A stretch of DNA of 64,000 nt from Marinobacterium sediminicola (GCF_022343685.1 NZ_CP092123.1:372001-436000), one strand, 5' to 3'. Positions 9,120 to 17,314 are shown, counted from the first letter of the stretch. A program made the numbers and translations. The notes: a model not told the origin generated them from the sequence alone.

Positions 9120-9927
9120 GCTTTGTCAAATTTATCACTTGCACCTGAAGCGTCTACAGCTATATCGACCAGGCTAATTCCCAAACTGACCGTATCGACT
9201 CCACTGGTAGCAAGTTCAATTTTATCGGAAGCATGAGTACCAATAACGAAGGTATAGACCTTGTCAGGGGCTAGAGTGGGCGAATTCAGGGAAAAATTCT
9301 GAGCGCTTCCTGCTCTGACATCGTTAGCCAGAACGTTCTCGGCATTAAGCACGCTGCCTCCGTAATCTGAGCCAGCAATAGATCCAGTATCATCGTCAGC
9401 TAGATTAAGGCCATTGGTAGCATAGAGTCCCAAGCCATTGATAAAGTCAGCTCCATTGCTGGCAAAATGTGTATCAAACTCACTCAAGCTGCCATAGGGC
9501 AATGTGGCATAGCTTCCTTTTAAACTTGCCAGCGCGCTATCCAGAGAGTTATTCCTGTCTGCTGCCAAGTGAGCCATTACATCCTTGATGCCAGCCGCAC
9601 CGCCAGAGGCTGACTGGATATCGGCATGCAATTTTTTAACCGCTATATAAGCTGCTGAATAACCTTCGCTGGTTGTTGGAGAACCTGGAGTGGTTTGGTG
9701 AGCGGCCAGTATTGCAGCAATACCCACTCGGGCGATATCTGACTGAACTCGTTCATCCGCGCCGTGAATAAATTCAGCGGCTCCTTCAGTAAACCAACCG
9801 GGGAAGGAGTCCCCACCATCAACCTGGTTATTACTGCCATCTGCGGTCAGGTCCATGTTAACCGCCATTACGGCATGAACCATCTCATGAGCAATAATCC
9901 GATCATTATATAAAGGCGAGGAGCCCC
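9114..9927 (-). pseudogene. Flagellinolysin, metalloprotease domain and following D1 region
   Basis: Open minus-strand frame without an own start, entering from the IS3 edge as GSSPLYNDRIIAHEMVHAVM. It carries a zinc-protease HExxH motif (HEMVH, about 9881-9895) and a third-ligand candidate 33 residues after the first Glu in WFTEGAAEF, the gluzincin pattern. A segment like the returning flagellin D1 region follows (VIGTHASDKIELATSGVDTVSLGIS). Proteins of this design, flagellins with a metallopeptidase in the variable region, are known as flagellinolysins. The N-terminal flagellin half and the start of the protease domain are missing beyond the IS3 element, so the gene is dead. Confidence 0.85.
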
Positions 9928-9966
9928 GGTAATCCTCCCCTTTTTAGCTGATGCCAAAAGTAGAGG

Positions 9967-10782
9967 CTAAGCCACTTTTAGTGGTGGCTGGCCACCATTG
10001 GCTTTGTGCGGCCGCTCATGATTGTAAAACCAGAGCCACTGCGTTGCATAATCCTGAACGTCCTCTAGTGTTTCGAATAGATGCTTACTGACCCAGCTGT
10101 AGCGGAGCGTTCGATTGTGACGCTCGATGTAAGCGTTCTGTTGAGGCTTGCCGGGTTGAATATACTCAATCCGGATGTCATGTTTACGAGCCCAGTTGGT
10201 GAATTCGTGACTGATGAATTCTGGGCCGTTGTCACAGCGAATGTGCGATGGTTTCCCCCTCCACTCAATCAACTGAGACAGGGTGCGTATCACTCGCATG
10301 GATGGCAGAGAGAAGCCTGCTTCTATTGCCAGTCCTTCTCGCCGGTAGTCATCGATCACATTGAGCAGCCGGTAGCTTCTGCCATCCGACAGCTGATCGT
10401 GCATGAAGTCGATCGACCACACCTGGTTGCGTCGCAGGGGCTGTTTCAACGGCTCCGGCTTATGGCGCTTTAGGCGCCGCCGAGGCCGTATGCGCAGATT
10501 CAATGCAAGTTCACAGTAGATACGGTATACGCGCTTATGGTTCCAGCCGAAGCCTTTCACATTACGCAGGTAGTCAAAGCAAATACCAAAGCCCCAGTCT
10601 GAATCCTGTTCAGTCAGGCGGATCAACCAATCTGCAATCTCAGCATTCTCCGATGACAGCTTGGGTTGGTACCGGTAGCAGGATTCGCTGATACCAAAGG
10701 CAGCACAGGCAAGCCGGATACTGACGCCACGGGAAGCAACATAGGTCTGTGCCATCTCCTTGCGCCGAGACGGCTTCACCAC
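9967..10782 (-). CDS. IS3-family transposase OrfB (DDE catalytic subunit)
   Basis: 271 residues. An N-terminal HTH_21-like segment precedes an integrase core with the DDE triad: Asp in [10 protein letters not shown], Asp in IRCDNGPEF, Glu in [10 protein letters not shown]. It ends with the typical [11 protein letters not shown]. The frame starts with GTG inside the end of OrfA; the normal product should be an OrfAB fusion made by -1 frameshifting at the A7-G run at 10792-10799. No inactivating change is seen. Confidence 0.93.
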   Translation of the reverse strand: MVKPSRRKEMAQTYVASRGVSIRLACAAFGISESCYRYQPKLSSENAEIADWLIRLTEQDSDWGFGICFDYLRNVKGFGWNHKRVYRIYCELALNLRIRPRRRLKRHKPEPLKQPLRRNQVWSIDFMHDQLSDGRSYRLLNVIDDYRREGLAIEAGFSLPSMRVIRTLSQLIEWRGKPSHIRCDNGPEFISHEFTNWARKHDIRIEYIQPGKPQQNAYIERHNRTLRYSWVSKHLFETLEDVQDYATQWLWFYNHERPHKANGGQPPLKVA

Positions 10783-11042
10783 TTTTTTTGCAGTGCTTCC
10801 TGGATGATCTCGGCTTTCAGCCGCTCTTCAGCATACATTTTCTTCAGGCGGCGGTTTTCATCTTCAAGCTCTTTCAGCCGAGCCATCAACGAAGCATCCA
10901 TGCCGCCGTATTTCGCCCGCCACTTATAAAATGTGGCGCTGCTCATCCCATGTTCACGACATAGTTCGGGAACTGGGGTACCTGCTTCCGCTTGTTTCAG
11001 TATCGCCATGATCTGGCTGTCGGTGTATCGGGACTTCTTCAT
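10776..11042 (-). CDS. IS3-family transposase OrfA (DNA-binding subunit)
   Basis: 88 residues: a helix-turn-helix ([13 protein letters not shown] then [20 protein letters not shown]) and a leucine-zipper-like coiled coil ([20 protein letters not shown]). It ends ALQKKW over a canonical A-AAA-AAG slippery heptamer, where a -1 shift would lead into OrfB, the usual IS3-family arrangement. Confidence 0.92.
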   Translation of the reverse strand: MKKSRYTDSQIMAILKQAEAGTPVPELCREHGMSSATFYKWRAKYGGMDASLMARLKELEDENRRLKKMYAEERLKAEIIQEALQKKW

Positions 11043-11113
11043 GCAGAACCTCCTGCGTATACATTACGAGAAAATTCTACTTTTGAGCACTGCTACTTTT
11101 CGGGGGGATTACC

Positions 11114-11216
11114 CCCCTGCAGGAGTGATTTCCAGGTATAGGGATCTCTCATCGCTCAGGCGATACACCTTGTCGCGGGGCTTGGCGGCTTTGATCTGAC
11201 GGTCGGAAAGTGGCAT
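11114..11216 (-). pseudogene. P4-type tyrosine integrase, first 34 codons only
   Basis: Starting at the ATG at 11216 the minus strand reads MPLSDRQIKAAKPRDKVYRL and then SDERSLYLEITPAG before running into the IS3 terminus. This is the N-terminal arm-binding domain (DUF4102 type) of P4-like integrases. All core-binding and catalytic parts are gone. Its position about 200 bp from the tmRNA 3' end, pointing away from it, is the usual place of an integrase of a tmRNA-targeted genomic island. Too short to be found as an ordinary open frame. Confidence 0.82.
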
Positions 11217-11238
11217 GGCTCCCTCTGCTCAATTCGAG

Positions 11239-11312
11239 TGGGGGCATGTCTTTGGGGGCATAAGAAATTCAAACCAGCAATCTGCCCCCAGCGATGCCCC
11301 CAATGTGCCCCG
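11239..11312. repeat. Five inverted-orientation TGGGGGCA-type repeats, probable integrase arm sites
   Basis: TGGGGGCAT occurs at 11239-11247 and 11253-11261; the reverse form TGCCCCCA occurs at 11283-11290 and 11295-11302, with a degenerate copy (TGCCCC) at 11306-11311. They lie between the integrase start and the tmRNA 3' end, where arm-type binding sites are expected. Spacing within each group is 11-14 bp. Function is inferred from position and spacing. Confidence 0.6.
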
Positions 11313-11390
11313 GATTTGCTGGCACTTGTTGGGACTGTCTGAAACCAACAATAGGCCGTGAGGCCCATGGTTTCAAGGGGTGTGGGATTG

Positions 11391-11410
11391 TCTGGGAAAG
11401 TCTGGGAAGG
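11391..11410. repeat. Tandem 10-bp repeat next to the tmRNA 3' end
   Basis: TCTGGGAAAG (11391-11400) is followed directly by TCTGGGAAGG (11401-11410), five bases from the tmRNA 3' terminus. It is presumably part of the island attachment region; no second copy of the tmRNA 3' end was found in the window, so the other attachment site is absent here. Confidence 0.4.
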
Positions 11411-11415
11411 GAAGG

Positions 11416-11774
11416 TGGTGGAGGTGGCGGGTTTCGAACCCGCGTCCGCCAATCCTCTGCCTCAAGATCTACATGCTTAGGCATCTCTATTTAGTTAACC
11501 CGTCGCGACCCGAGAGCCAGGGTGCTATGGGCGAGCTCTTTTAGTTTTAACCGTTCAGCTTAGAGCAAAGCATCCGGGCGATTCTGTCTCGAATGACACC
11601 GCAAAATCTCTGAGTTACAGACACCTTAGAGCGCGGCGCTGGCTGACTTAAGCAGCCAGAGCGTAGTTATCGTCGTTTGCAACTATAACTGTGTGATGAG
11701 GGATTTACGAGAATCATCACGTTCTCGGCATGCACCTAAGGGTTCGTAATCAGCGTCGAAGCCAAGTCACCCCC
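11416..11774 (-). ncRNA. ssrA: Transfer-messenger RNA (tmRNA)
   Basis: Minus-strand RNA of about 359 nt. The 5' end GGGGGUGACUUGGCUUCGACG pairs through its first seven bases with the 3' acceptor CACCUCC before ACCA. The T-arm GGGUUCGAAACCC is present. The resume reading frame at 11648-11680 encodes the tag ANDDNYALAA followed by UAA. It is a complete one-piece tmRNA; the CCA end is encoded. smpB lies just upstream in the same direction. The 3' end has served as an integration target (see the integrase remnant). Confidence 0.96.
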
Positions 11775-11829
11775 AGATATGTAACGAGCTATTGTAACGA
11801 CTTAGTTGACCGGGCGAAAGTGGAAAAGT

Positions 11830-12309
11830 TCAGCGGGCGGCGACAGACATTTCACGCTGCTTCTGACGGTTCCAGTCTTTCTCTTTCTCGGCCGCGCGCT
11901 TGTCGTGCAGCTTTTTGCCCTTCACCAGTGCGATCTCGCACTTGACCATGCCGTTTTTCCAGTAGAGGGCCAGGGCAACACAGGTGTAACCTTTGGCTTC
12001 CACCGCATTGGTAAGCTTTTCAATTTCACGGCGGTGCAGCAGCAGCTTGCGATCGCGACGTGGGTCGGTGACATAGTGGGTCGATGCCGAAATCAGCGGC
12101 GTGATGTGCGCGCCCACCAGCCAGGCTTCGTCGTTCTTGAATACGACATAGGAGTCGACCAGCTGGCCCCGTCCTTCGCGCAGGCTTTTGACTTCCCAGC
12201 CTTGCAGGGACAAGCCAGCCTCGAAACGGGTTTCGATGGTGTATTCGTGCTTGGCACGTTTGTTCAAGCAGATGGTGTTTCCGCCTGGAGCCTTCTTTTT
12301 CTTCGCCAT
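11830..12309 (-). CDS. smpB: SsrA-binding protein SmpB
   Basis: 159 residues, usual length. SmpB binds tmRNA and brings it to stalled ribosomes. Conserved segments seen: [44 protein letters not shown] and the basic C-terminal tail with [10 protein letters not shown]. The ATG at 12309 (MAKKKK) is preferred; the open frame extends 10 codons more. Adjacent to ssrA and divergent from the transporter gene. Confidence 0.96.
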   Translation of the reverse strand: MAKKKKAPGGNTICLNKRAKHEYTIETRFEAGLSLQGWEVKSLREGRGQLVDSYVVFKNDEAWLVGAHITPLISASTHYVTDPRRDRKLLLHRREIEKLTNAVEAKGYTCVALALYWKNGMVKCEIALVKGKKLHDKRAAEKEKDWNRQKQREMSVAAR

Positions 12310-12472
12310 GGCGCGATTATATAGGTGGCCTTGGTGCAATGAAAGCGGGCAAATTGCGTCGTTTCAGCACCTTAGCGTTACCTGGGCATCAACTAATGGT
12401 CGAAAAGGTTGTCACCTCTGTCCGATTTATGAACAATTGCCCCCCGTGTACAATTTCCAACTTGAGAACAAT

Positions 12473-13837
12473 ATGCAGTCTAAACAGTCAATTCACGGTT
12501 CATGGGCGAACCGGTGGATCTTCATTCTCGCAGCGACGGGTTCAGCCGTCGGACTGGGTAACATCTGGAAGTTCCCCTACATCACAGGTGAAAACGGTGG
12601 TGGCGCCTTTGTACTGGTGTACCTGTTCTGCATTATGCTGGTCGGTATTCCGATCATGATGGGTGAAATTCTGGTGGGGCGTCGTGCTCGCCAGAGCCCG
12701 ATTAATGCGGTACGCGAAACCGCCGCCGAGGCTGGATTGAACAAGAACTGGAGCCTGATCGGCTGGCTGGGTGTGCTGGCAGGCTACATCATTTTCTCCT
12801 TCTATTCCGTCGTGGCAGGTTGGGTTCTGCACTATATTGCCGGGATGGGAACTGGCCAGTTTGTGGATATCAGCAGTGATCTGGCTGGCGAGCGCTTTAC
12901 TAACCTGTTGGCCAGTCCGGACCAAATGCTGGTCTGGCATACCCTGTTCGTGCTGATGGTCGTCGGTGTCGTTGCGGGTGGCGTAAACAAGGGCCTTGAG
13001 CGTGCGACCAAGATCATGATGCCGGCCCTTTTCGTACTGCTGCTGGTATTGCTGGGTTACTCGGTCAATACGGGCAGCTTTGGCCAGGGCTGGTCGTTCC
13101 TGTTCAGCTTCAACCCGGAAGCGTTGACATGGGATGCGGTTCTGGTAGCGCTTGGGCATGCGTTCTTTACCCTGTCACTGGGTATGGGCGCAATCATGGC
13201 GTACGGCAGTTACATGGGTAAAAAGGACTCTATCGGGGTAACCGTATTGACCATCGGTGTGCTCGATACGCTCGTGGCGCTGGTGGCCGGTCTGGCGATC
13301 TTCCCGGTGGTCTTTGCCAATCAGATGGATCCAGCTGCCGGTCCGGGCCTGATGTTCATTACCCTGCCGGTCGCCTTCGGTCAGATGCCGGGTGGTCAGG
13401 TCTTTGGCTTCCTGTTCTTCCTGTTGGTGGGTGTAGCCGCTTGGACATCCGCTATTTCTCTGTTGGAGCCGGCGACGGCTTGGCTGGTAGAGCGTTTCGG
13501 TCTCAAGCGTCTGCCCGCAGCGCTGCTGCTGGGTGTGATCGTATGGCTGATGGGAATCGCTTCGCTGCTGTCTTTCAACCACTGGGAGGAGATCAAGCTC
13601 CTGGGTATGGGGATTTTCGATTTCCTCGACTTTATTACCGCCAATGTCATGTTGCCGCTCAGTGGTCTGATGATCGCGATCTATTCCGGCTGGATGCTGA
13701 ACAAGCACATCACGCGTGATGAGCTGGCATTGGGTTCCAATATGACGTACAGCGCCTGGTCGCTGGTGATCCGCTTCATCGCGCCAGTAGCGGTGATGGT
13801 GATCTTTGTCGTCAACCTGTATGACAAGCTGGCCTGA
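12473..13837 (+). CDS. Neurotransmitter:sodium symporter (NSS/SNF) family transporter
   Basis: 454 residues with about eleven to twelve membrane helices. The first helix has the family signature WANRWIFILAATGSAVGLGN followed by WKFPY, which forms the sodium and substrate sites in LeuT-type carriers. It should import an amino acid or similar compound with Na+; the substrate cannot be read from sequence. The ATG at 12473 places helix 1 about ten residues from the N-terminus as in the family; the longer open frame runs into smpB and is rejected. It sits between smpB and ratA, which are adjacent in E. coli. Confidence 0.92.
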   Translation: MQSKQSIHGSWANRWIFILAATGSAVGLGNIWKFPYITGENGGGAFVLVYLFCIMLVGIPIMMGEILVGRRARQSPINAVRETAAEAGLNKNWSLIGWLGVLAGYIIFSFYSVVAGWVLHYIAGMGTGQFVDISSDLAGERFTNLLASPDQMLVWHTLFVLMVVGVVAGGVNKGLERATKIMMPALFVLLLVLLGYSVNTGSFGQGWSFLFSFNPEALTWDAVLVALGHAFFTLSLGMGAIMAYGSYMGKKDSIGVTVLTIGVLDTLVALVAGLAIFPVVFANQMDPAAGPGLMFITLPVAFGQMPGGQVFGFLFFLLVGVAAWTSAISLLEPATAWLVERFGLKRLPAALLLGVIVWLMGIASLLSFNHWEEIKLLGMGIFDFLDFITANVMLPLSGLMIAIYSGWMLNKHITRDELALGSNMTYSAWSLVIRFIAPVAVMVIFVVNLYDKLA

Positions 13838-13863
13838 TTCAGGCCAGCCAGGTAACCGCCGAC

Positions 13864-14295
13864 ATGACTCAAGTAAATCGCAGCGCGCTGGTGTTGCACA
13901 CTGCCGAGCAGATGTTCGATCTGGTCAATGATGTGCGCAACTATCCGCAGTTTCTGCCCTGGTGTGCGTCGACCGAGGTGATCTCGGAACGAGACGACGA
14001 ACTGGTCGCGACCCTTAACCTGTCCAAAGGGGGGCTCAAGTACAGTTTCACCACGCGCAACCGGCTGGAAAGGCCCGGGCGAATGGAAATCGCGCTGGTG
14101 GAGGGGCCTTTCTCCTCCCTGCGCGGTATCTGGGTGTTTACGCCGCTAAGTGATGAGGCCTGTAAGGTCGAGCTGACCATGGACTTCGAGTTCAAGGGCA
14201 AGCTGACCGGAATGGCCATGTCCAAGGTTTTCAACTCGGTGGCCACGACCATGGTGGATGCTTTTGTCAGCCGGGCTGATCAGATCTACGGTTAG
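13864..14295 (+). CDS. ratA: RatA-like START-domain protein (coenzyme Q-binding/ribosome-associated)
   Basis: 143 residues of the polyketide cyclase/START fold related to yeast Coq10 and E. coli RatA. Motifs: MFDLVNDVRNYPQFLPWC at the N-terminus and AMSKVFNSVATTMVDAFVSRA at the C-terminus. In E. coli RatA can block 70S formation when overproduced; a quinone-binding role is proposed for relatives. Followed 10 bp later by rnfH, the conserved pair. Confidence 0.92.
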   Translation: MTQVNRSALVLHTAEQMFDLVNDVRNYPQFLPWCASTEVISERDDELVATLNLSKGGLKYSFTTRNRLERPGRMEIALVEGPFSSLRGIWVFTPLSDEACKVELTMDFEFKGKLTGMAMSKVFNSVATTMVDAFVSRADQIYG

Positions 14296-14305
14296 GAGAG
14301 GGATG

Positions 14306-14614
14306 ATGAAAGTTGAAGTTGCCTATGCATTGCCTCATGAGCAGAAAATCATCGCTCTGCAGGTAGAAGAAGGCTGTACTGCCCAGCAGGCGGTGATCCG
14401 CTCAGGCATTGTTGAGCTGTTTCCGGAGATCAATCCTGACAGTACCCCGATGGGTATTTTCGGCAAGGCGATCAAGGATCCAGGCAATACCGCATTGAGA
14501 GATGGCGATCGCGTGGAAATCTATCGCCCATTGATTGCAGACCCTAAAGAGGTCAGGGCGCGGCGGGCGGCCAAGATGAAAGCGCAGAAGGCCGCCGAGG
14601 CCGAAAAGGAATGA
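14306..14614 (+). CDS. rnfH: RnfH family protein (UPF0125, beta-grasp)
   Basis: 102-residue ubiquitin-like beta-grasp protein of unclear function, found beside ratA in many gammaproteobacteria. Motifs: KVEVAYALPHEQ, GDRVEIYRPLIADPKEVRARRAAK, with a charged Lys/Glu tail. An AGGAG ribosome-binding site at 14294-14298 is 7 bases from the ATG at 14306; the ATG at 14303 is possible too and would add one Met. Confidence 0.92.
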   Translation: MKVEVAYALPHEQKIIALQVEEGCTAQQAVIRSGIVELFPEINPDSTPMGIFGKAIKDPGNTALRDGDRVEIYRPLIADPKEVRARRAAKMKAQKAAEAEKE

Positions 14615-14629
14615 GTGGCGCGCCGGAGA

Positions 14630-14971
14630 TCAGCGAGTGGTTTCCGGCTTGGCGCCCGGACGGAAGTCGCCACTGAGGCGGACCAGTTTGTCGTTTTCGA
14701 AGAACAGACTGATGCGCTCCTGGTAGCGCTGACCGTCACCATCCTTGATGCTGTAGATGTAGTCCCAGCGGTTTTCGCTGAAGCTGTCATTAACCAGCGG
14801 AGTGCCGAGAATGTAGCGCACCTGTGACGGGGTCATGCCGGGGCGCAGCTGGTCGACCATTTCCTGAGTGACGACGTTGCCCTGGGGGATATCGATCTTG
14901 TAAACACCGGGGAACTCGGAGCAGCCGGCAATCAGAAGTGCAGCTGTAACGCTAAGAAGAACCTTTCGCAT
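14630..14971 (-). CDS. bamE: Outer membrane assembly lipoprotein BamE (SmpA/OmlA)
   Basis: 113 residues. Lipoprotein signal peptide with lipobox LIAGC, then the BamE fold with [28 protein letters not shown] and W-D-Y-I-Y. It is an accessory lipoprotein of the BAM complex that inserts beta-barrel proteins into the outer membrane. Convergent with rnfH and divergent from fur, the common arrangement. The ATG at 14971 puts the signal peptide at the N-terminus; 11 more upstream codons are open but unlikely. Confidence 0.95.
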   Translation of the reverse strand: MRKVLLSVTAALLIAGCSEFPGVYKIDIPQGNVVTQEMVDQLRPGMTPSQVRYILGTPLVNDSFSENRWDYIYSIKDGDGQRYQERISLFFENDKLVRLSGDFRPGAKPETTR

Positions 14972-15059
14972 CGGACAATGGCTTCCGTTTTCATGCCTAA
15001 ACAAAGATAATGGAGTCTAACATTGCAAATCCCGAACAGCATAGTGATTGAGACCTAAT

Positions 15060-15488
15060 ATGGCACTGGAAAATCAGGAACTGCGGAAGGCCGGACTGAA
15101 GGTGACTCTGCCGCGGGTCAAAATTTATCAGATTCTGGAGCGTGCCGGAGAGGGCGACCACTTCAGTGCTGAAGATATCTATAAGCTTCTGATGGAGCAG
15201 GGCGAAGATGTAGGTCTGGCGACCGTCTATCGTGTATTGACCCAGTTTGAGGCGGCGGGTCTGGTGTCTCGCCACCACTTTGAAGGTGGTCATTCAGTAT
15301 TTGAGTTGGCTCGTGATGAGCACCACGATCATGTGGTCTGTGTGAAATGCGGCAAGGTGCGGGAATTCAGCGAACCCAAGGTTGGCGAAATTCTGGATAA
15401 GGTGGCCGAAGAGCTTGGCTTCACCATTACTGATCGTACTCTATATCTTTACGGCGTCTGCAAGGACGGCTGTGAGGAAAGCAAGTAA
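15060..15488 (+). CDS. fur: Ferric uptake regulator Fur
   Basis: 142 residues. N-terminal winged helix (GLKVTLPRVKIYQIL, GLATVYRVLTQFEAAGLV), then the dimerisation/metal domain with SRHHFEGGHSVFEL, HHDHVVCVKCGKV and a C-terminal Cys pair (VCKDGC). Represses iron-uptake genes when loaded with Fe2+. The ATG at 15060 (MALENQEL) was chosen on family length. Divergent from bamE. Confidence 0.97.
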   Translation: MALENQELRKAGLKVTLPRVKIYQILERAGEGDHFSAEDIYKLLMEQGEDVGLATVYRVLTQFEAAGLVSRHHFEGGHSVFELARDEHHDHVVCVKCGKVREFSEPKVGEILDKVAEELGFTITDRTLYLYGVCKDGCEESK

Positions 15489-15515
15489 GCAACACTGCTC
15501 TTTTGCTGTCAGCCA

Positions 15516-17183
15516 TCAGGCTGACAGCATCTCTCGTGCGTGATTCAAGGATGTCCGGGTGATGTCCACGCCGCCCAGCATCCGAGCAACCTCTTCTACT
15601 CGTTGTGTCTTGTTCAAACGGTGCACTCGAGTGTGAGTGCCGTTCTGTACCCCTTTCTTGGTGACGAACAGGTGTTGATGCCCCTGAGCGGCTACCTGCG
15701 GCTGATGGGTCACGCACAGAATCTGCACACGCTGACCCAATTCACGCAGCATTCGGCCGACCACTTCCGCGACACCACCGCCGATGCCGACATCGACTTC
15801 ATCAAATACCAGGGTCGGTGTGCTTGAGGTCTGAGCGGTGATCACCTGAATGGCCAGGCTGATGCGAGACAGTTCGCCGCCGGAGGCAACCTTGGCCAGC
15901 GCTCGAGCTGGCTGGCCTTCGTTGGTGCTGATCAGGAATTCAATATCTTCAAGGCCGTTGGCGTTGTAACGTTCTTCATCCAGCGGGGTCAGGCAGGCGC
16001 TGAAGTGGGCGGCCGGCATTCCCAAAGCGCTGAGTTGCTCGTCGACCTGTGTATCCAACATGCCGGCACAGCGCTGGCGAGCCTCGCTCAGCTCGGCGGC
16101 AGCCTTGAGATAGTCGGCACGTGCGTTCAGTACATCCTGCTCCAGTTGCGCCAGTGCCTCGTCGGACCCGGTCAGGGTGCTCAATTCGGCCTGTAATGAC
16201 TGGTGGAACTCGATCAGTTGCTCCGGCAACAGGCGGTGCTTGCGCGCGACATCGTAAATGGCGGACAGTCGCTCTTCCACTTCCTGCTGGCGCTCGGGAT
16301 TGGTTTCAATGCTGTCGAGGAAATGTCGGATTTCCCGCCCGGCTTCCTCGACCTGGATCAGCGCAGTGTTGAACATCTCACCGGCCTGCTGCACACGTTT
16401 GTCTTCAGCGTGAAGCTGGTCCAGCAGGTGAAGGCAATGCTGAAGCATCGATAGGCAGTTCTCGCCGTCTGCATCGCTGCTCAGTTGCAGCAACTGGTGT
16501 CCGGTGCCGAGCAGGCTGCCGGCATTCTCAAGCAGTTGTTGCTCCTGTTCCAGCTGCTCGAGTTCACCTTCCTGCAGAGCCAGCTGGTCCAGCTCCTCAA
16601 CCTGGTAGCTGAGCAGCTGGATGCGCGCATTACGTTCATCTGAAATCTGGGTCAGTTCCAGCCACTCGGTATTCAGACGACGCCATTTGTGAAAGTGACG
16701 ACGTACCTGTTCGGCCAGCTCTGCATGGCCGCCGAAATCGTCAAGCAGTACGCGATGGTAGTCCTTCTTCAGCAGACGTTGATGCTCATGCTGGCCATGG
16801 ATATCGACCAGGTGCTGGCCGAATTCACGAACCAGAGTCAGTGGCGTGGGGCGGCCATTAATGTAACTGCGGCTTCGGCCTTCACGGGTGATGACGCGGC
16901 GCAGCTGACACTCCTGAGGATCGCCTTCAAGTTCATGCTCATCCAGCCATAGCATTGCTGTAGGCAGGTTGCGGATATCAAAACTGGCGGTCAGTTCGGC
17001 CCGATCGGCATCCTTCAGAACGCTGTCGCTGTCTGCACGGTCACCGAGACACAGGCCCAGTGCATCCAGCATGATCGATTTGCCTGCACCGGTCTCACCG
17101 CTGATGACGGTCATTCCGGAGTCCAGTTCCACTTCCAGAGCATCGACAATCGCGAAGTTACGGATCGTTATCTGCGTCAGCAT
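15516..17183 (-). CDS. recN: DNA repair protein RecN
   Basis: 555-residue SMC-like ATPase of recombinational double-strand break repair. N-terminal Walker A GETGAGKS and NFAIVDALEVEL, long central coiled coils, and C-terminal signature/Walker B regions (SGGELSRISLAIQV, TLVFDEVDVGIGGG, CVTHQPQVAAQGHQH). The ATG at 17183 is preferred over a GTG three codons earlier. A LexA-type box lies 26 bp upstream of the start, so SOS induction is expected. Confidence 0.97.
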   Translation of the reverse strand: MLTQITIRNFAIVDALEVELDSGMTVISGETGAGKSIMLDALGLCLGDRADSDSVLKDADRAELTASFDIRNLPTAMLWLDEHELEGDPQECQLRRVITREGRSRSYINGRPTPLTLVREFGQHLVDIHGQHEHQRLLKKDYHRVLLDDFGGHAELAEQVRRHFHKWRRLNTEWLELTQISDERNARIQLLSYQVEELDQLALQEGELEQLEQEQQLLENAGSLLGTGHQLLQLSSDADGENCLSMLQHCLHLLDQLHAEDKRVQQAGEMFNTALIQVEEAGREIRHFLDSIETNPERQQEVEERLSAIYDVARKHRLLPEQLIEFHQSLQAELSTLTGSDEALAQLEQDVLNARADYLKAAAELSEARQRCAGMLDTQVDEQLSALGMPAAHFSACLTPLDEERYNANGLEDIEFLISTNEGQPARALAKVASGGELSRISLAIQVITAQTSSTPTLVFDEVDVGIGGGVAEVVGRMLRELGQRVQILCVTHQPQVAAQGHQHLFVTKKGVQNGTHTRVHRLNKTQRVEEVARMLGGVDITRTSLNHAREMLSA

Positions 17184-17208
17184 GGCTGCCACCCTATGGG
17201 TTTATATA

Positions 17209-17228
17209 CAGTGTTTATTTATACAGTA
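17209..17228 (-). promoter_or_regulatory. LexA-like SOS box upstream of recN
   Basis: Minus strand TACTGTATAAATAAACACTG matches the LexA pattern CTGT-N8-ACAG with one mismatch in the last position. A second CTGTATAT half-site follows 14 bp on, towards the gene; E. coli recN also has multiple boxes. Regulation is inferred. Confidence 0.6.
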
Positions 17229-17286
17229 CTATATAAGCCATTTTCTCCCGGTCATCAATCGTTGAATGAAAAAAATAGGTTGAGCG

Positions 17287-17314
17287 CTTGAATCCGCGTT
17301 GCAGGTCCCCATAT
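17287..17314 (+). promoter_or_regulatory. Heat-shock (sigma-32) promoter for grpE-dnaK-dnaJ
   Basis: CTTGAAT (17287-17293) and CCCCATAT (17307-17314), separated by 13 bases, match the sigma-32 consensus CTTGAAA / CCCCATNT almost perfectly. It lies 46 bp upstream of the grpE start. Confidence 0.85.

Larger units (their letters stand above)
9928..11113 (-). mobile_element. IS3-family insertion sequence (about 1186 bp), IS407-like
   Basis: Inverted ends both begin GGTAATCC and share further matches (CCC, AGTAGC/AGCTG, AAAAGTAGA) over about 45 bases. Two overlapping transposase frames joined by a slippery site are present. CCCC flanks each end (9924-9927 and 11114-11117), which would fit a 4-bp IS407-type duplication, but the repeat is low in complexity and the two flanks come from unrelated genes (flagellin and integrase). 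A deletion between two copies, or next to one, is therefore likely. Confidence 0.85.

Noticed and set aside
9924-11117. CCCC at both IS3 edges taken as proof of a simple insertion
   Set aside because: Four identical bases in a G/C-rich setting are weak evidence, and the two flanks belong to unrelated genes, so a deletion is at least as likely.
11156-11494. Small open frames over the tmRNA 3' end and attachment region
   Set aside because: They overlap a structural RNA and repeats; only the 34-codon integrase start in a different frame makes sense.
11806-12324. Open frame on the plus strand opposite smpB
   Set aside because: Fully antisense to smpB and extends towards the tmRNA promoter; no support as a gene.
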